Source: Nitrospinota bacterium
GTDB taxonomy: Bacteria; Nitrospinota; Nitrospinia; JACRGO01
Length of the DNA: 18,599 bases
Assembly (NCBI GenBank): GCA_016212295.1
Contig: JACRGO010000157.1
Location: forward strand, 1-18,599
Direction: 5' to 3'
The position numbers and the translations under genes were made by a program. Shown piece by piece: positions 1 to 7,637 of the stretch (positions are counted from its first letter, which is position 1; each line of letters starts with the position of its first letter). The notes beneath the pieces are model-generated. The model saw nothing but the letters and a program-made list of their open reading frames with translations. It searched no databases and had not been told where the DNA came from.

Positions 1-135
1 CATAACGGCCTGTAAAATAGCCATGCCTGTAAATGAGCATAAGCATGGAAGGTGAAATTTTTACAATTTTTTTATCCAATAAAAAAGAATACCTTGTTGA
101 TTTAAAAGACTTTTTCTTATTTATGCGTAGGCTCT

Positions 136-180
136 ATAGTGATTACAGGCATGTGATTATTATACCCCTGGGAGGTCTTT
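136..180 (-). repeat. Degenerate copy of a promoter/start block overlapping the 3' end of the CDP-AP gene
   Basis: Read on the minus strand, this stretch aligns with 9748-9794 on the plus strand, the promoter and first codons of a coiled-coil gene. Both share a CCCAGG block, TATAATAAT, and an ATG (here at 154-152) opening with Met-Pro-Val-Ile-Thr-Ile. One 2-nt gap spoils the -35 spacing. Here the frame runs only 11 codons before a stop. The block overlaps the last codons of the phosphatidyltransferase gene (stop at 143-145). The remaining bases 1-135 show no gene I can support. Confidence 0.5.
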
Positions 181-1567
181 TTATCCAGGAAAAAACCAGA
201 AGCATCCAAAATATATTGGAACCTATCGCGGTGAGCGCCAAAAAATATTTTGAATAGCCCAAAAGGGCGAAAAGAAGCAAGAGGTACGTAAAATCGCGCC
301 GCGCCAGGGAGTCCTGCGCGTTTAATATATTTTCCATGCCCTTCCCCATGCCCGCCCTGTTTTCCATCACGGAAGTAAAAAGAGGCCCCTTGGTTGATTC
401 CTTCCGGTAAAGTTGGAATGCCACGAGGAGGAAACTCATCAAAGTCCCCAAAACGGCCAGCCACCCGCAGTAAAACAGGTACGGGGCAGGCTCGATCCTG
501 TAGGCCCCATAAGCGATCCCGGCGAAAACGGCGATATGGGTAAGATTGTCGCAAAAAATATCCAGCCACCCGCCGAAGCGGCTTTCCAGGAATTTGAGCC
601 TGGCGATTTCCCCGTCACACCCGTCCGTAATGGAGGAAAGCTGGAAGACCAAGGCCCCGGCCAGTGCCGGACCATAGCCGCCAACGGCGAAGAACACGGC
701 GCCGATTAATCCGATAGCCAGATTTATAAGCGTTACATTATTGGGGGTCAAGGAGGTCTTGACCAGAAATTTCGTGATGAAGAGGGATATCCTGCGATTT
801 ATATGCGCGGCTAAAAAACCGTCGGTTTTTTTTATCAGACGCTGGTAAACTTTTTTTTCCGCATCACGCAGGGCCTTTTTAGCGCCAGCGTATAGAAGGA
901 GGCTGTCCCCTACGTCATGGAGGCCAAGTTTTTTGGCTTCACAAGCCTTTTGCAAAGCATCAAGCCATCCTGCCCTTTCCGTTGCCTGTGCCTTCAATAC
1001 CGCATCAAGGAAATTCCGGTTGCCAAGGAAAAGTCCGGGGCATGGGACGCAATCGTTTTTTGTCTCCCTCGGATAGAAAACCCGTGAAACATGGTCTCCC
1101 TGTATTTCCAGCCCAAGAGGACAATCGCCGGAAAGGCCGCTTTCGCTGATCGCGGCTATCGCATCGAATCGGCATAGAAGGTCGGCTTTCCAGTTTAATT
1201 CCTTGAGTGTATTCGGCTCAAAGACACAATCACCGGATATGAAAAAAAAATTGGATTCTCCCTGAATTTCAGCCTCAACGTCCTTGAAGGCGTCTCCTGT
1301 TGCGCTGGGCATGCTATCCAGGAATTTTATTTCTAAGTCCCTAAAAACTTTCCCTTGGAGCAGCCGCACGGCTTCAGGCTCGCTCCACCCGGAAACCAGC
1401 AATCTCTCAACCCCTGCCTTTCTGGACACATGGGCTATCCGCTCGAAAAGGGTCAACCCGCCTATCTTTTTCTGAAAAACCGGATTGATTATGCCCTCAT
1501 TTTGAGAAAAGGGACATATACCGTCCACTAAAACAACGGCGGTCCTGATTTTTGTATTTTGGTCCAT
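143..1567 (-). CDS. CDP-alcohol phosphatidyltransferase with N-terminal nucleotidyltransferase-like domain
   Basis: Probable integral membrane enzyme that transfers a phospho-alcohol from a CDP-activated donor to a lipid or polyol acceptor. The class I CDP-alcohol phosphotransferase signature is complete: D315, D318-G319, A322-R323, G332, D336 and D340 of 474 residues, in the order DxxDGxxAR-x8-GxxxDxxxD. Hydrophobic segments surround it, for example after the SLTPNNVTLINL stretch at about residues 272-283 and across the C-terminal third. The first ~240 residues resemble a MobA/GlmU-like sugar-nucleotidyltransferase fold, but the usual Gly-rich N-terminal motif is replaced by a divergent VLVDGICPF stretch. 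The architecture recalls bifunctional inositol-phosphate cytidylyltransferase/DIPP synthases, although substrate cannot be assigned. ATG at 1567 is preferred over a TTG at 1576; neither has a clear ribosome-binding site. Divergent from the nuoE-like gene. Confidence 0.85.
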   Translation of the reverse strand: MDQNTKIRTAVVLVDGICPFSQNEGIINPVFQKKIGGLTLFERIAHVSRKAGVERLLVSGWSEPEAVRLLQGKVFRDLEIKFLDSMPSATGDAFKDVEAEIQGESNFFFISGDCVFEPNTLKELNWKADLLCRFDAIAAISESGLSGDCPLGLEIQGDHVSRVFYPRETKNDCVPCPGLFLGNRNFLDAVLKAQATERAGWLDALQKACEAKKLGLHDVGDSLLLYAGAKKALRDAEKKVYQRLIKKTDGFLAAHINRRISLFITKFLVKTSLTPNNVTLINLAIGLIGAVFFAVGGYGPALAGALVFQLSSITDGCDGEIARLKFLESRFGGWLDIFCDNLTHIAVFAGIAYGAYRIEPAPYLFYCGWLAVLGTLMSFLLVAFQLYRKESTKGPLFTSVMENRAGMGKGMENILNAQDSLARRDFTYLLLLFALLGYSKYFLALTAIGSNIFWMLLVFSWIKRPPRGIIITCL

Positions 1568-1715
1568 GATTGACAAGAATTATGAAAAATGTGAGAATAC
1601 CCGGAAGGTGCGTTTACTATTTGCTTCCGTGCCTGAAAATTACGGCGCTTTTTATTAAAAGCGTTGACTATATCTTTTTAACAAAAGAATTTCAAGCATT
1701 TAGGGAGGTAGGCCC

Positions 1716-2216
1716 GTGTGCGCTAATAAAGCAACAACCCTGGAAAATGAAATAGACCTTGGAAAAACCGAAAAGATCCTTGAGAAATATCAAACGATAA
1801 AGGGAGCGCTCATCCCCATACTGCAAAAGGTCCAGGACGAGTACGGCTACGTGCCGGAGGAAGCCGCTTACCTCGTCGCGGACAGGCTTGGGATTTATCC
1901 GAGCCAGATATTCGGCGTGTTGACCTTTTACACGCAGTTCCACTTAAAACCCCGCGGCAAGTATATCATGAAGGTCTGTTGCGGCACGGCCTGCCATGTA
2001 AAGGGGGCGCCTGGAATATTGGACCGCCTTCAGGCGACATTGAACGTCCAGGCGGGTGAAACAACGGCTGACAATATCTTCACTGTTGAGCGCGTCAATT
2101 GCATAGGCGCGTGCAGCCTTGCCCCTATTATTGTCGTGAATAAGGACGCTCACGCAAAAGTGGTTTCCGATGATGTGGCGAATATAGTAAACGATTTGAA
2201 GGCCAGGGAAGCCTGA
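1716..2216 (+). CDS. nuoE: NuoE/HndA-like NADH dehydrogenase 24 kDa [2Fe-2S] subunit
   Basis: Thioredoxin-like ferredoxin subunit that passes electrons between the NADH-FMN subunit (NuoF/HndC type) and the rest of complex I or an NADP-reducing/bifurcating hydrogenase. The four cluster ligands are visible as C88-x4-C93 and C129-x3-C133, in VCCGTACHV and CIGAC. The helical N-terminal part with DEYGYVPEEA and the LTFYTQF motif is typical, and 166 residues is normal length. Start is GTG at 1716, supported by AGGGAGGT at 1702-1709, 6 nt upstream. A weak TTGACT at 1664-1669 could be part of a promoter. No nuoF or other complex I gene follows; the next 277 nt are non-coding, so its partner must be encoded elsewhere. 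HndA or a formate dehydrogenase gamma subunit are alternatives. Confidence 0.9.
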   Translation: MCANKATTLENEIDLGKTEKILEKYQTIKGALIPILQKVQDEYGYVPEEAAYLVADRLGIYPSQIFGVLTFYTQFHLKPRGKYIMKVCCGTACHVKGAPGILDRLQATLNVQAGETTADNIFTVERVNCIGACSLAPIIVVNKDAHAKVVSDDVANIVNDLKAREA

Positions 2217-2290
2217 ATAACTGCTCAGGCACATAGGCAAAAGACAGAAGACGGAAGACATGGCGCGGCATTGCCGCAACCAAAAGGAAA

Positions 2291-2440
2291 ACAAAATCCC
2301 AAATGACAAATAGCAAATTACTGATAAATTACAAATTACAATTACCGAATGCACAAAACAATTTCTCTTCCTTGTTTTTTCCTTGTAATTTTGGTTATTG
2401 AGATTTATTTGTTATTTGACAATTGTTATTTGGAGTTTCA
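2291..2440. repeat. Imperfect inverted repeat made of short AT-rich words
   Basis: The left half consists of permuted words such as AAATCCCAAATGACAAATAG. The right half carries their complements (TTATTTGTTATTTGACAATT and related), so the transcript could fold into a long imperfect hairpin. It fills most of the 2217-2493 gap between the nuoE-like gene and the DUF4911-like gene. No ORF here has protein-like character. It belongs to the same style of spacer seen at 3825, 4490, 8540, 9620, 10088 and 11130. Confidence 0.55.
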
Positions 2441-2493
2441 TAGCGCTGACAACGCAAATTTCTGAACGTAATAATATAAATCTCAAATCCTGA

Positions 2494-2742
2494 ATGCCCC
2501 CTCTCTCCGCGCCAACCGATTCCACCCAGGTCCGTATCAAGGTAAATCCAAAGGAGATCATTTATATACATGGAATTCTGGAGGCGTATGATCATCTGGC
2601 CATAGTCCGCACCCTCGATAACCGAAACGGCATACTGGAACTCCTCGCCTCGCCGTCCTTTTTAGAGGACCTTCACGAACTGTTAAACGCCCTTTCCCTG
2701 GAGATTGCCCTGGAAATTTTAAATCCCGAGGTTTTTCATTAA
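2494..2742 (+). CDS. DUF4911-like small protein
   Basis: A short 82-residue protein with no signal peptide or membrane segment, likely cytoplasmic. The pattern VRIKVNPKEIIYIHGILEAY, then an acidic/aliphatic core (LDNRNGILELLASP) and an amphipathic C-terminal helix (LHELLNALS) resembles the DUF4911 family of small proteins found in Deltaproteobacteria-like genomes. The function of that family is unknown to me. It lies 20 nt upstream of the PRC-barrel gene, which overlaps lipB, so the three probably form an operon. Start at the first ATG; no strong Shine-Dalgarno sequence. The family call is from memory of the pattern. Confidence 0.7.
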   Translation: MPPLSAPTDSTQVRIKVNPKEIIYIHGILEAYDHLAIVRTLDNRNGILELLASPSFLEDLHELLNALSLEIALEILNPEVFH

Positions 2743-2762
2743 ATAATGGATTTAGCGCGGCC

Positions 2763-3158
2763 ATGAAACTGAAAAAATTAAGAGACAACGATTACATGCT
2801 GAGAAACGAGGATAAAATCGTCGGCTGCTTTTTGTACGATTGTTATGACGAGGAAATCGCCAGGATAGACGCCCTTTTCGTCGACCCGGAAAGCTTTGCC
2901 CTTAGGTACTGCATGATCACCATTGGAGGACTGCTGGGGACCAGGGGAAAGACCCTGCTCTTGCCTAAAGGGATACTGGAGAGGAAAGGGATCGGGAAAG
3001 TGTCCGCCTCTAAGTCCCAGGCGGTTATTTTCGACGCCCCGGCCCCTTCCGATGCCGGGGAAATCACCCAGGCGGAGGAGTTGGAAATCCACGGGTATTT
3101 CGATGTACAGCCATATTTCGACGCGGAAGAGGAAGTTAAGGACGGCGAAGAAGGATGA
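2763..3158 (+). CDS. PRC-barrel domain protein
   Basis: A 131-residue soluble protein whose first ~95 residues have the beta-rich pattern of a PRC-barrel: GCFLYDCYDEEIARIDALFV, then a strand-turn-strand with GKTLLLPKGIL and a terminal VSASKSQAVIF segment. These domains occur in RNA-processing (RimM) and photosynthetic reaction-centre H subunit contexts and in many stand-alone bacterial proteins. The last ~35 residues are strongly acidic and probably disordered. Its stop overlaps the lipB start as ATGA, implying translational coupling. A link to lipoate metabolism is only suggested by position. ATG at 2763 lacks an obvious ribosome-binding site. Confidence 0.75.
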   Translation: MKLKKLRDNDYMLRNEDKIVGCFLYDCYDEEIARIDALFVDPESFALRYCMITIGGLLGTRGKTLLLPKGILERKGIGKVSASKSQAVIFDAPAPSDAGEITQAEELEIHGYFDVQPYFDAEEEVKDGEEG

Positions 3159-3811
3159 ACGAAAAAACCTTCCATTACTCCTACCTGGGCGTTATGGATT
3201 ATCTATCCGCGCTTGAACTTCAAAGGAGGACCGTTCAATCAAGGCTGGCCGGCGAAATTTCCGAGACTGTATTTTTCCTTCAGCATCCCCCGGTTTATAC
3301 ACTCGGAAAGAAGGGCAACACTTCCTGTCTTCTGATTTCCAGAGAAGAGTTAGCCAAAAAAGGACTTCCGGTCATTCATACCGGCAGGGGGGGGGACGTC
3401 GCCTTTCACGGTCCAGGCCAACTGATTATCTATCCCATCATCAAACTGGATTCGCATTATCGAGGGGTACGATCTTTTATATCTCTCCTGGAAAAAACGG
3501 CCATTCATACATTACAGAGCTTCGGGATTGCGGCCCAATCAGACCCCCAGTATCCCGGCGTTTGGGTGGGAAGGGACAAGATAGCGGCCTTGGGTGTGCG
3601 GATACAACGAGGGGTCTCCATGCACGGACTCTGCCTGAACGTCCAGCCTGAGCCGGATTATTTCCAATGGATCATCCCCTGCGGAATTCGAGACCGTGGG
3701 ATGACCTCGATTCATGAATGCAACGGAAGGGCGCCGGACATTGAAATCATCATGGAGGAATTCGTCCGACATTTTGCCCGCCTATTTGCCTTGAGCGCCG
3801 TGAGGCAATAG
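3155..3811 (+). CDS. lipB: Octanoyltransferase (lipoyl protein ligase B)
   Basis: Transfers octanoyl from octanoyl-ACP to a lipoyl domain lysine, the first step of lipoate synthesis before LipA adds sulphur. The cytoplasmic enzyme is 218 residues, the usual size. Visible family motifs are TGRGGDVAFHGPGQLIIYPI (76-95), KIAALGVRI with Lys142, HGLCLNV (157-163) and IPCGI with Cys176. Lys142 and Cys176 correspond to the catalytic dyad and even match the numbering known for the Mycobacterium tuberculosis enzyme. It overlaps the PRC-barrel gene by 4 nt and is followed by a hairpin element at 3825. No lipA in the window. Confidence 0.96.
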   Translation: MNEKTFHYSYLGVMDYLSALELQRRTVQSRLAGEISETVFFLQHPPVYTLGKKGNTSCLLISREELAKKGLPVIHTGRGGDVAFHGPGQLIIYPIIKLDSHYRGVRSFISLLEKTAIHTLQSFGIAAQSDPQYPGVWVGRDKIAALGVRIQRGVSMHGLCLNVQPEPDYFQWIIPCGIRDRGMTSIHECNGRAPDIEIIMEEFVRHFARLFALSAVRQ

Positions 3812-3824
3812 AATACTCTAAAGG

Positions 3825-3894
3825 CAGTGACGAGTAACGAGTGACAAGTGACGAGCAAGGAAACTTGCAACTTGCCATTCGCCACTCGTCACTG
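3825..3894. repeat. 70-nt imperfect hairpin element between lipB and the PCP_red gene
   Basis: The ends CAGTGACGAGT and ACTCGTCACTG are perfect 11-nt complements. The interior repeats words of the form GAGTGACAAGTGACGAG against CTTGCAACTTGCCATTCGCC. No run of T follows the stem, so it is not a standard intrinsic terminator, although it may act on the mRNA between the two genes. Confidence 0.7.
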
Positions 3895-3914
3895 ATTTTA
3901 AAAGATTGAAAGCA

Positions 3915-4472
3915 ATGGACATCATCTGGACCGAAGAAGCGCTGAAGAGAGTAAGTAACGCCCCGGATTTCGTCCGGCCCGGCATCCTCAAGCTTATGCC
4001 AAGGCGGGCCAGGGAACGTGGGATCAAGACCATCACTTCCGAGTTTCTCACGGAGATCCGGAATGAATCCATGCTTCTTGCCGCGCGCCGCATGAAGAAC
4101 ATGGGCTTCGAGGAGCTGCAAATGGGGGCCTTTGATCGTGCCAGGGAAAAGATGAAAGGGGCAAGGAAACAGGAGGCGCTGGACCTGATGGAATCTCTTT
4201 TGAAATCCCGTGAAAAGGCCAATGAGCTCATCATCGAGAAATTTCAGAAATATTTTCAGGAACTACCGCCGGGGGCGGAAGGGAAGTTGGTCTGGACTAA
4301 ATCAGCCGAGGAAAGACTGCAAAAGGCCCCGCCCTTTGTCAGGGACATGGCCAGACAGGCCATCGAGGATTTCGCGGAAGGCAAAGGGGCGAGAGAGATC
4401 ACCCCGGAGTTGATCGAAGAGGCAATGGAAACCATTGTCCCCAAAGGGTCCCGGCCGGCCAAGGGCGATTAA
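3915..4472 (+). CDS. Protein with two PCP_red (protochlorophyllide reductase 57 kDa C-terminal) domains
   Basis: A 185-residue soluble helical protein containing two copies of the short PCP_red domain. The first is at about residues 3-50: WTEEALKRVSNAPDFVR, then a helix and ITSEFLTEIR. The second is at about 126-175: WTKSAEERLQKAPPFVR, then ITPELIEEAMETI. A charged helical linker of ~75 residues joins them. This domain is best known from the C-terminus of ChlB/BchB, but stand-alone versions occur in non-phototrophs, where the role is unknown. No chlorophyll or nitrogenase-like gene is nearby. ATG at 3915 is chosen because the domain begins right after it; a TTG at 3906 is possible. Neither start has a convincing Shine-Dalgarno. 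Confidence 0.8.
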   Translation: MDIIWTEEALKRVSNAPDFVRPGILKLMPRRARERGIKTITSEFLTEIRNESMLLAARRMKNMGFEELQMGAFDRAREKMKGARKQEALDLMESLLKSREKANELIIEKFQKYFQELPPGAEGKLVWTKSAEERLQKAPPFVRDMARQAIEDFAEGKGAREITPELIEEAMETIVPKGSRPAKGD

Positions 4473-4489
4473 GCGCGGAAAAAAATCAT

Positions 4490-4610
4490 AATCGTTGACT
4501 GTTGACGGTTCACAGTTTACGGTTTGCGGTTTGCGCGATCAGGAAACAAAAGCCGGCTTGAATGCTTCCCCTTTAAACCGTGAACCGTAAACTGATAACC
4601 GTGCACGATT
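4490..4610. repeat. 121-nt imperfect hairpin element upstream of nadB
   Basis: The left arm (AATCGTTGACTGTTGACGGT, continuing to about 4525) pairs with a right arm that ends in GCACGATT at 4610 and contains AACCGTGAACCGTAAACTG. The arms match word by word with small gaps. It ends 14 nt before the nadB start codon and lies in the only gap that could hold a nadB promoter or leader. No riboswitch class is recognisable. Confidence 0.65.
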
Positions 4611-4624
4611 AAAAGCTGATTTCC

Positions 4625-6211
4625 ATGAATTCCCTTCGAATAAACGGCATTGACGTCCTGATAATCGGCTGCGGCGTCGCAGGCTGCTCCGCCGCCATCA
4701 TGGCAGCGGAGCAAGGATTAAGCGTGGCCCTGTTGACTAACAGCCCGGAGCCGGAGGAGTGCAACACCAGGTACGCGCAGGGAGGGATCATCGGATACGG
4801 GGAAGACGACTCCACTGAAAAACTCGTCCGCGATATCCAGAATGCCGGAGGCCCGGTGTGCGATCCCAACGCCGCCAGGATACTGGCGGAAGCAGGCCCG
4901 AAGCTGCTGCATGAATTTTTGATAGATAAGGTTGGAGTGAATTTTTCAAAGGACGAAAAGGGCCGGCTGGAAACCACTTTCGAGGCCGCACACTCGGTCC
5001 GCCGCATCTACCACGCGTCTGACGCCACCGGACGCGAGATCGAAATCGCCCTCCTCAAGAAGGTCCGCTCCTTGCCGGGTATCCGGCTCTTCACCTCCCA
5101 TACCGCCATTGATCTTATCACACCGAACCACCACTCCAAAGACCCCCTGGCGCGATACAAAAAGCCGAGGGTGGTAGGGGCGTATGTTCTTGACCAGGGA
5201 AGCGGAAGGGTCGGGACCTTTTTTAGTCCCATAACCATCCTGGCCTCCGGCGGCGCGGGGCGTATATTTTTACATTCATCTAACTGCAAGGGAGCTAGAG
5301 GCGACGGCATGGCGATGGCGGCGCGAGCCGGGGCGAGGATCATCAACGCGGAATTCTTTCAGTTCCACCCCACCACCTTTTACCACCGAGACGCCAACCG
5401 TTTTCTCATAAGCGAGGCCGTTCGAGGCGAAGGGGCCAAGCTTACCACCATCAGCGGCAAGCCCTTCATGAAGGAATACCACCCGGACGCTGAACTGGCG
5501 CCCAGGGACATCGTGGCGCGCTCCATCCAGGAGGAGATGATCAAAAACGGGCACGATTACGTGCTGCTTGACCTGGAAAATCTGTCCAAAAACGGAATAG
5601 ACCCCAAGGAGAGGTTTCCTAATATTTATCAAAAGTGCCTGGAGTACGGACTGGACATCACCAGGGAACCGATTCCAGTGGTCCCGGCCGCCCATTACCA
5701 ATGCGGAGGAGTTTATTCAGATAATGCCGGAAGGACTTCCCTTGACGGCCTTTACGCTATAGGAGAGGTTTCCTGCACCGGGGTCCACGGCGCAAATCGG
5801 CTGGCGAGCTCTTCCCTGCTTGAGGGGCTTGTATGGGCCAGGCTGGCGGTGGACGGGATAGTGGAAAATCCGCCGGGGAAAGAGAAGTTTGAAAAGCGGA
5901 TATTGAATATCCCGGACTGGAAGGAGCCGGATGGCAACGCCGGAATCGACCCTGCGTTGATCTTTCAGGACTGGTTGAACATCCGCTCAACAATGTGGAA
6001 CTACGTTGGAATATCGAGGAACTCCAAACGTCTCATAAGGGCGGTAAACGACCTGGAATATCTACAGCGGCGCATAGAGCGGTTCTACAAGGACGCCAAG
6101 CTGACGGATGACCTGATCGGACTGCGTAACGGCGTCCAGACCGCGTTGATCATCGCCCGCGCCGCGCTCATGAATCCCATGTCCACCGGCTGTCATTTCA
6201 TTAAGAATTGA
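4625..6211 (+). CDS. nadB: L-aspartate oxidase (quinolinate synthase subunit B)
   Basis: FAD enzyme that oxidises L-aspartate to iminoaspartate for NAD biosynthesis; NadA then makes quinolinate. It is 528 residues, close to the usual length. Motifs seen are the FAD dinucleotide fold G15-C-G17-V-A-G20, the TRYAQGGI signature (48-55), GGAGRIF, the substrate-channel block HPTTFYH, RGEGAKL, ELAPRDIVARSI, and HYQCGGVYSDNAGRTSLDG followed by GLYAIGEVSCTGVHGANRLAS. The C-terminal helical domain is complete. The FAD-linked succinate dehydrogenase/fumarate reductase family is the alternative, but TRYAQGGI and GVHGANRLASSSLLEG favour NadB. No Shine-Dalgarno is obvious. It converges with the glycosyltransferase gene, whose stop begins 3 nt away; nadA and nadC are not in the window. 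Confidence 0.96.
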   Translation: MNSLRINGIDVLIIGCGVAGCSAAIMAAEQGLSVALLTNSPEPEECNTRYAQGGIIGYGEDDSTEKLVRDIQNAGGPVCDPNAARILAEAGPKLLHEFLIDKVGVNFSKDEKGRLETTFEAAHSVRRIYHASDATGREIEIALLKKVRSLPGIRLFTSHTAIDLITPNHHSKDPLARYKKPRVVGAYVLDQGSGRVGTFFSPITILASGGAGRIFLHSSNCKGARGDGMAMAARAGARIINAEFFQFHPTTFYHRDANRFLISEAVRGEGAKLTTISGKPFMKEYHPDAELAPRDIVARSIQEEMIKNGHDYVLLDLENLSKNGIDPKERFPNIYQKCLEYGLDITREPIPVVPAAHYQCGGVYSDNAGRTSLDGLYAIGEVSCTGVHGANRLASSSLLEGLVWARLAVDGIVENPPGKEKFEKRILNIPDWKEPDGNAGIDPALIFQDWLNIRSTMWNYVGISRNSKRLIRAVNDLEYLQRRIERFYKDAKLTDDLIGLRNGVQTALIIARAALMNPMSTGCHFIKN

Positions 6212-6214
6212 ATT

Positions 6215-7372
6215 TCATATTGGATTTCCGGCCGCTCCGCCTTGTCCTTGCCTGGCGGAGGATAGCAGGATTTCAAAGAGCCTCTCAGGGCAGGGTTTTT
6301 CATTTAACTTCCTTACCCTCTCCAGCCCCTTGCGGATCAGCTCCCCGCGTTTTGCCTCGTCCAGGAGAATCGGCCTTATGGCTTCGGCCATGTCCCCCGG
6401 GTTTTCCGGATCGAACAAAACAGCGGCGCCGCCGGCTATCTCCGGCAGGGAGGTCCGGTTGGAGCAAGCCACCGGGGTCCCGCAGGCCATTGCCTCCATC
6501 ACAGGAAGCCCGTATCCCTCATACAGGGAAGGAAAGACAAAGAGAGAGGCCGCGCTGTATAATCCCCTAAGGTCGCTTTCTTCCAGATGGCCGGTGAACA
6601 GCGCCCGGCCTTCGAGTCCGGAGTCCCGTATCTTTTTCTCGATTGCAGTCGCGCGGGCGTCCTTGTTCCCGCCCAGCACAAGACTGTAGTCCTTGAAAAC
6701 CTCCTCCTCTTGAAGAAGCCGGAATGCGTCCACCAGCGCGCCCACGTTTTTGTGCGCCTTGAAATTTCCGATGTAGAGGATGTACTTGTATCCGACGCCG
6801 TATTTCCGGCGGACCCTCTCCGACTCAGCAAGGTCCTTTTCCGGGAAAAGGCCCTCCGAAGTATTGATATAGACCACCTCGACTTTTCCGCTATCTGCTT
6901 TTAACCGCCGGAGGATGTCCGCCTTGGAAAAATGGGAGTCTGTGATGATCCGCGCCGCCCTCCTGGATATGAGCATGGCCAGGGGAATAAAGAGTAAATT
7001 TTTCATTTTTTCCCTGACGCCTCCGTGATACATTTCAAGAAAGAGAAGGTCGTGAATTGTAATGCAGGCCGGGCAGGGCGAAAAGATTGGGGCCTTGTAA
7101 TAGGGGGAAAGAAAGGCGTTGATCCGGTCCTTTTTCAATTGGACTGGGAGGAGGACCTGGTCCCATAAAAAGGTGATTTTTTCAGGCATCACCCGGACGC
7201 GGAAATTCTGGGCCTCCAGGGACAACCTGGTGAACTGGTTGGCGTAAAGAAAAAAATTAACTTCAGTCCTTTCCCTTGCGGCCCATTTCAGGAAGTGAAG
7301 CAGGTATCTTCCAATGCCGGTCATTTTCCCGTCAGCCAGTTCCCGAATGTCCACTCCGATCCTCATGGGCAT
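6215..7372 (-). CDS. Family 4 (GT-B) glycosyltransferase
   Basis: A 385-residue GT-B fold sugar transferase probably acting on cell-envelope polysaccharide or glycolipid at the cytoplasmic membrane face. The N-terminal half has GVDIREL and the GIGRYLLHFL glycine-containing loop, then ITIHDLLFLEMYH and AARIITDSHFSKADILRRL. The C-terminal half has YILYIGNFKAHKNVGALVDA and the nucleotide-sugar site LYEGYGLPVMEAMACGTPV, whose E-x7-E lies near residues 285-295, followed by LPEIAGGAAVLFDP. All are typical of mannosyl/rhamnosyl-type GT4 enzymes. Donor and acceptor cannot be read from sequence. Starts are ATG at 7372 or 7366; no clear ribosome-binding site. The 265-nt gap upstream holds no supported gene. 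Confidence 0.92.
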   Translation of the reverse strand: MPMRIGVDIRELADGKMTGIGRYLLHFLKWAARERTEVNFFLYANQFTRLSLEAQNFRVRVMPEKITFLWDQVLLPVQLKKDRINAFLSPYYKAPIFSPCPACITIHDLLFLEMYHGGVREKMKNLLFIPLAMLISRRAARIITDSHFSKADILRRLKADSGKVEVVYINTSEGLFPEKDLAESERVRRKYGVGYKYILYIGNFKAHKNVGALVDAFRLLQEEEVFKDYSLVLGGNKDARATAIEKKIRDSGLEGRALFTGHLEESDLRGLYSAASLFVFPSLYEGYGLPVMEAMACGTPVACSNRTSLPEIAGGAAVLFDPENPGDMAEAIRPILLDEAKRGELIRKGLERVRKLNEKPCPERLFEILLSSARQGQGGAAGNPI

Positions 7373-7558
7373 TAATTATAATGCCATTATTCGTGGATGG
7401 CAAAAAAGCCCTTAACGCCGGGAAACATTCAGCAGGGAAGCAGCGAAAAAAATCCGGCGAATGGTCCTGGAGAAGCTGAGCCAAGTTCACATTCCGAAAC
7501 GGATTTTAAACCCCGCTTTTCCCTTTTGATTCCAAGCCGCACCACATTAAAAATTGAA

Positions 7559-7587
7559 TTGACAAATAAACCCCTTTCTTATAGAAT
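7559..7587 (+). promoter_or_regulatory. Sigma-70-type promoter for the first coiled-coil gene
   Basis: TTGACA (7559-7564), a 17-nt spacer and TAGAAT (7582-7587) make a near-consensus promoter. It lies 50 nt upstream of the ATG at 7638. The word TAGAATTCAA occurs twice in tandem just here (7582 and 7593). Confidence 0.7.
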
Positions 7588-7637
7588 TCAAATAGAATTC
7601 AATTGGAAAACGGCTAATAAGGAACGGGAGGCTCGAC

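Noticed and set aside
33-257. Plus-strand 74-codon frame at the window start
   Set aside because: Over half of it is antisense to the phosphatidyltransferase C-terminus. No ribosome-binding site or recognisable domain.
3825-3894. Hairpin after lipB as an intrinsic terminator
   Set aside because: No downstream T run and an imperfect word-built stem like the other spacers.
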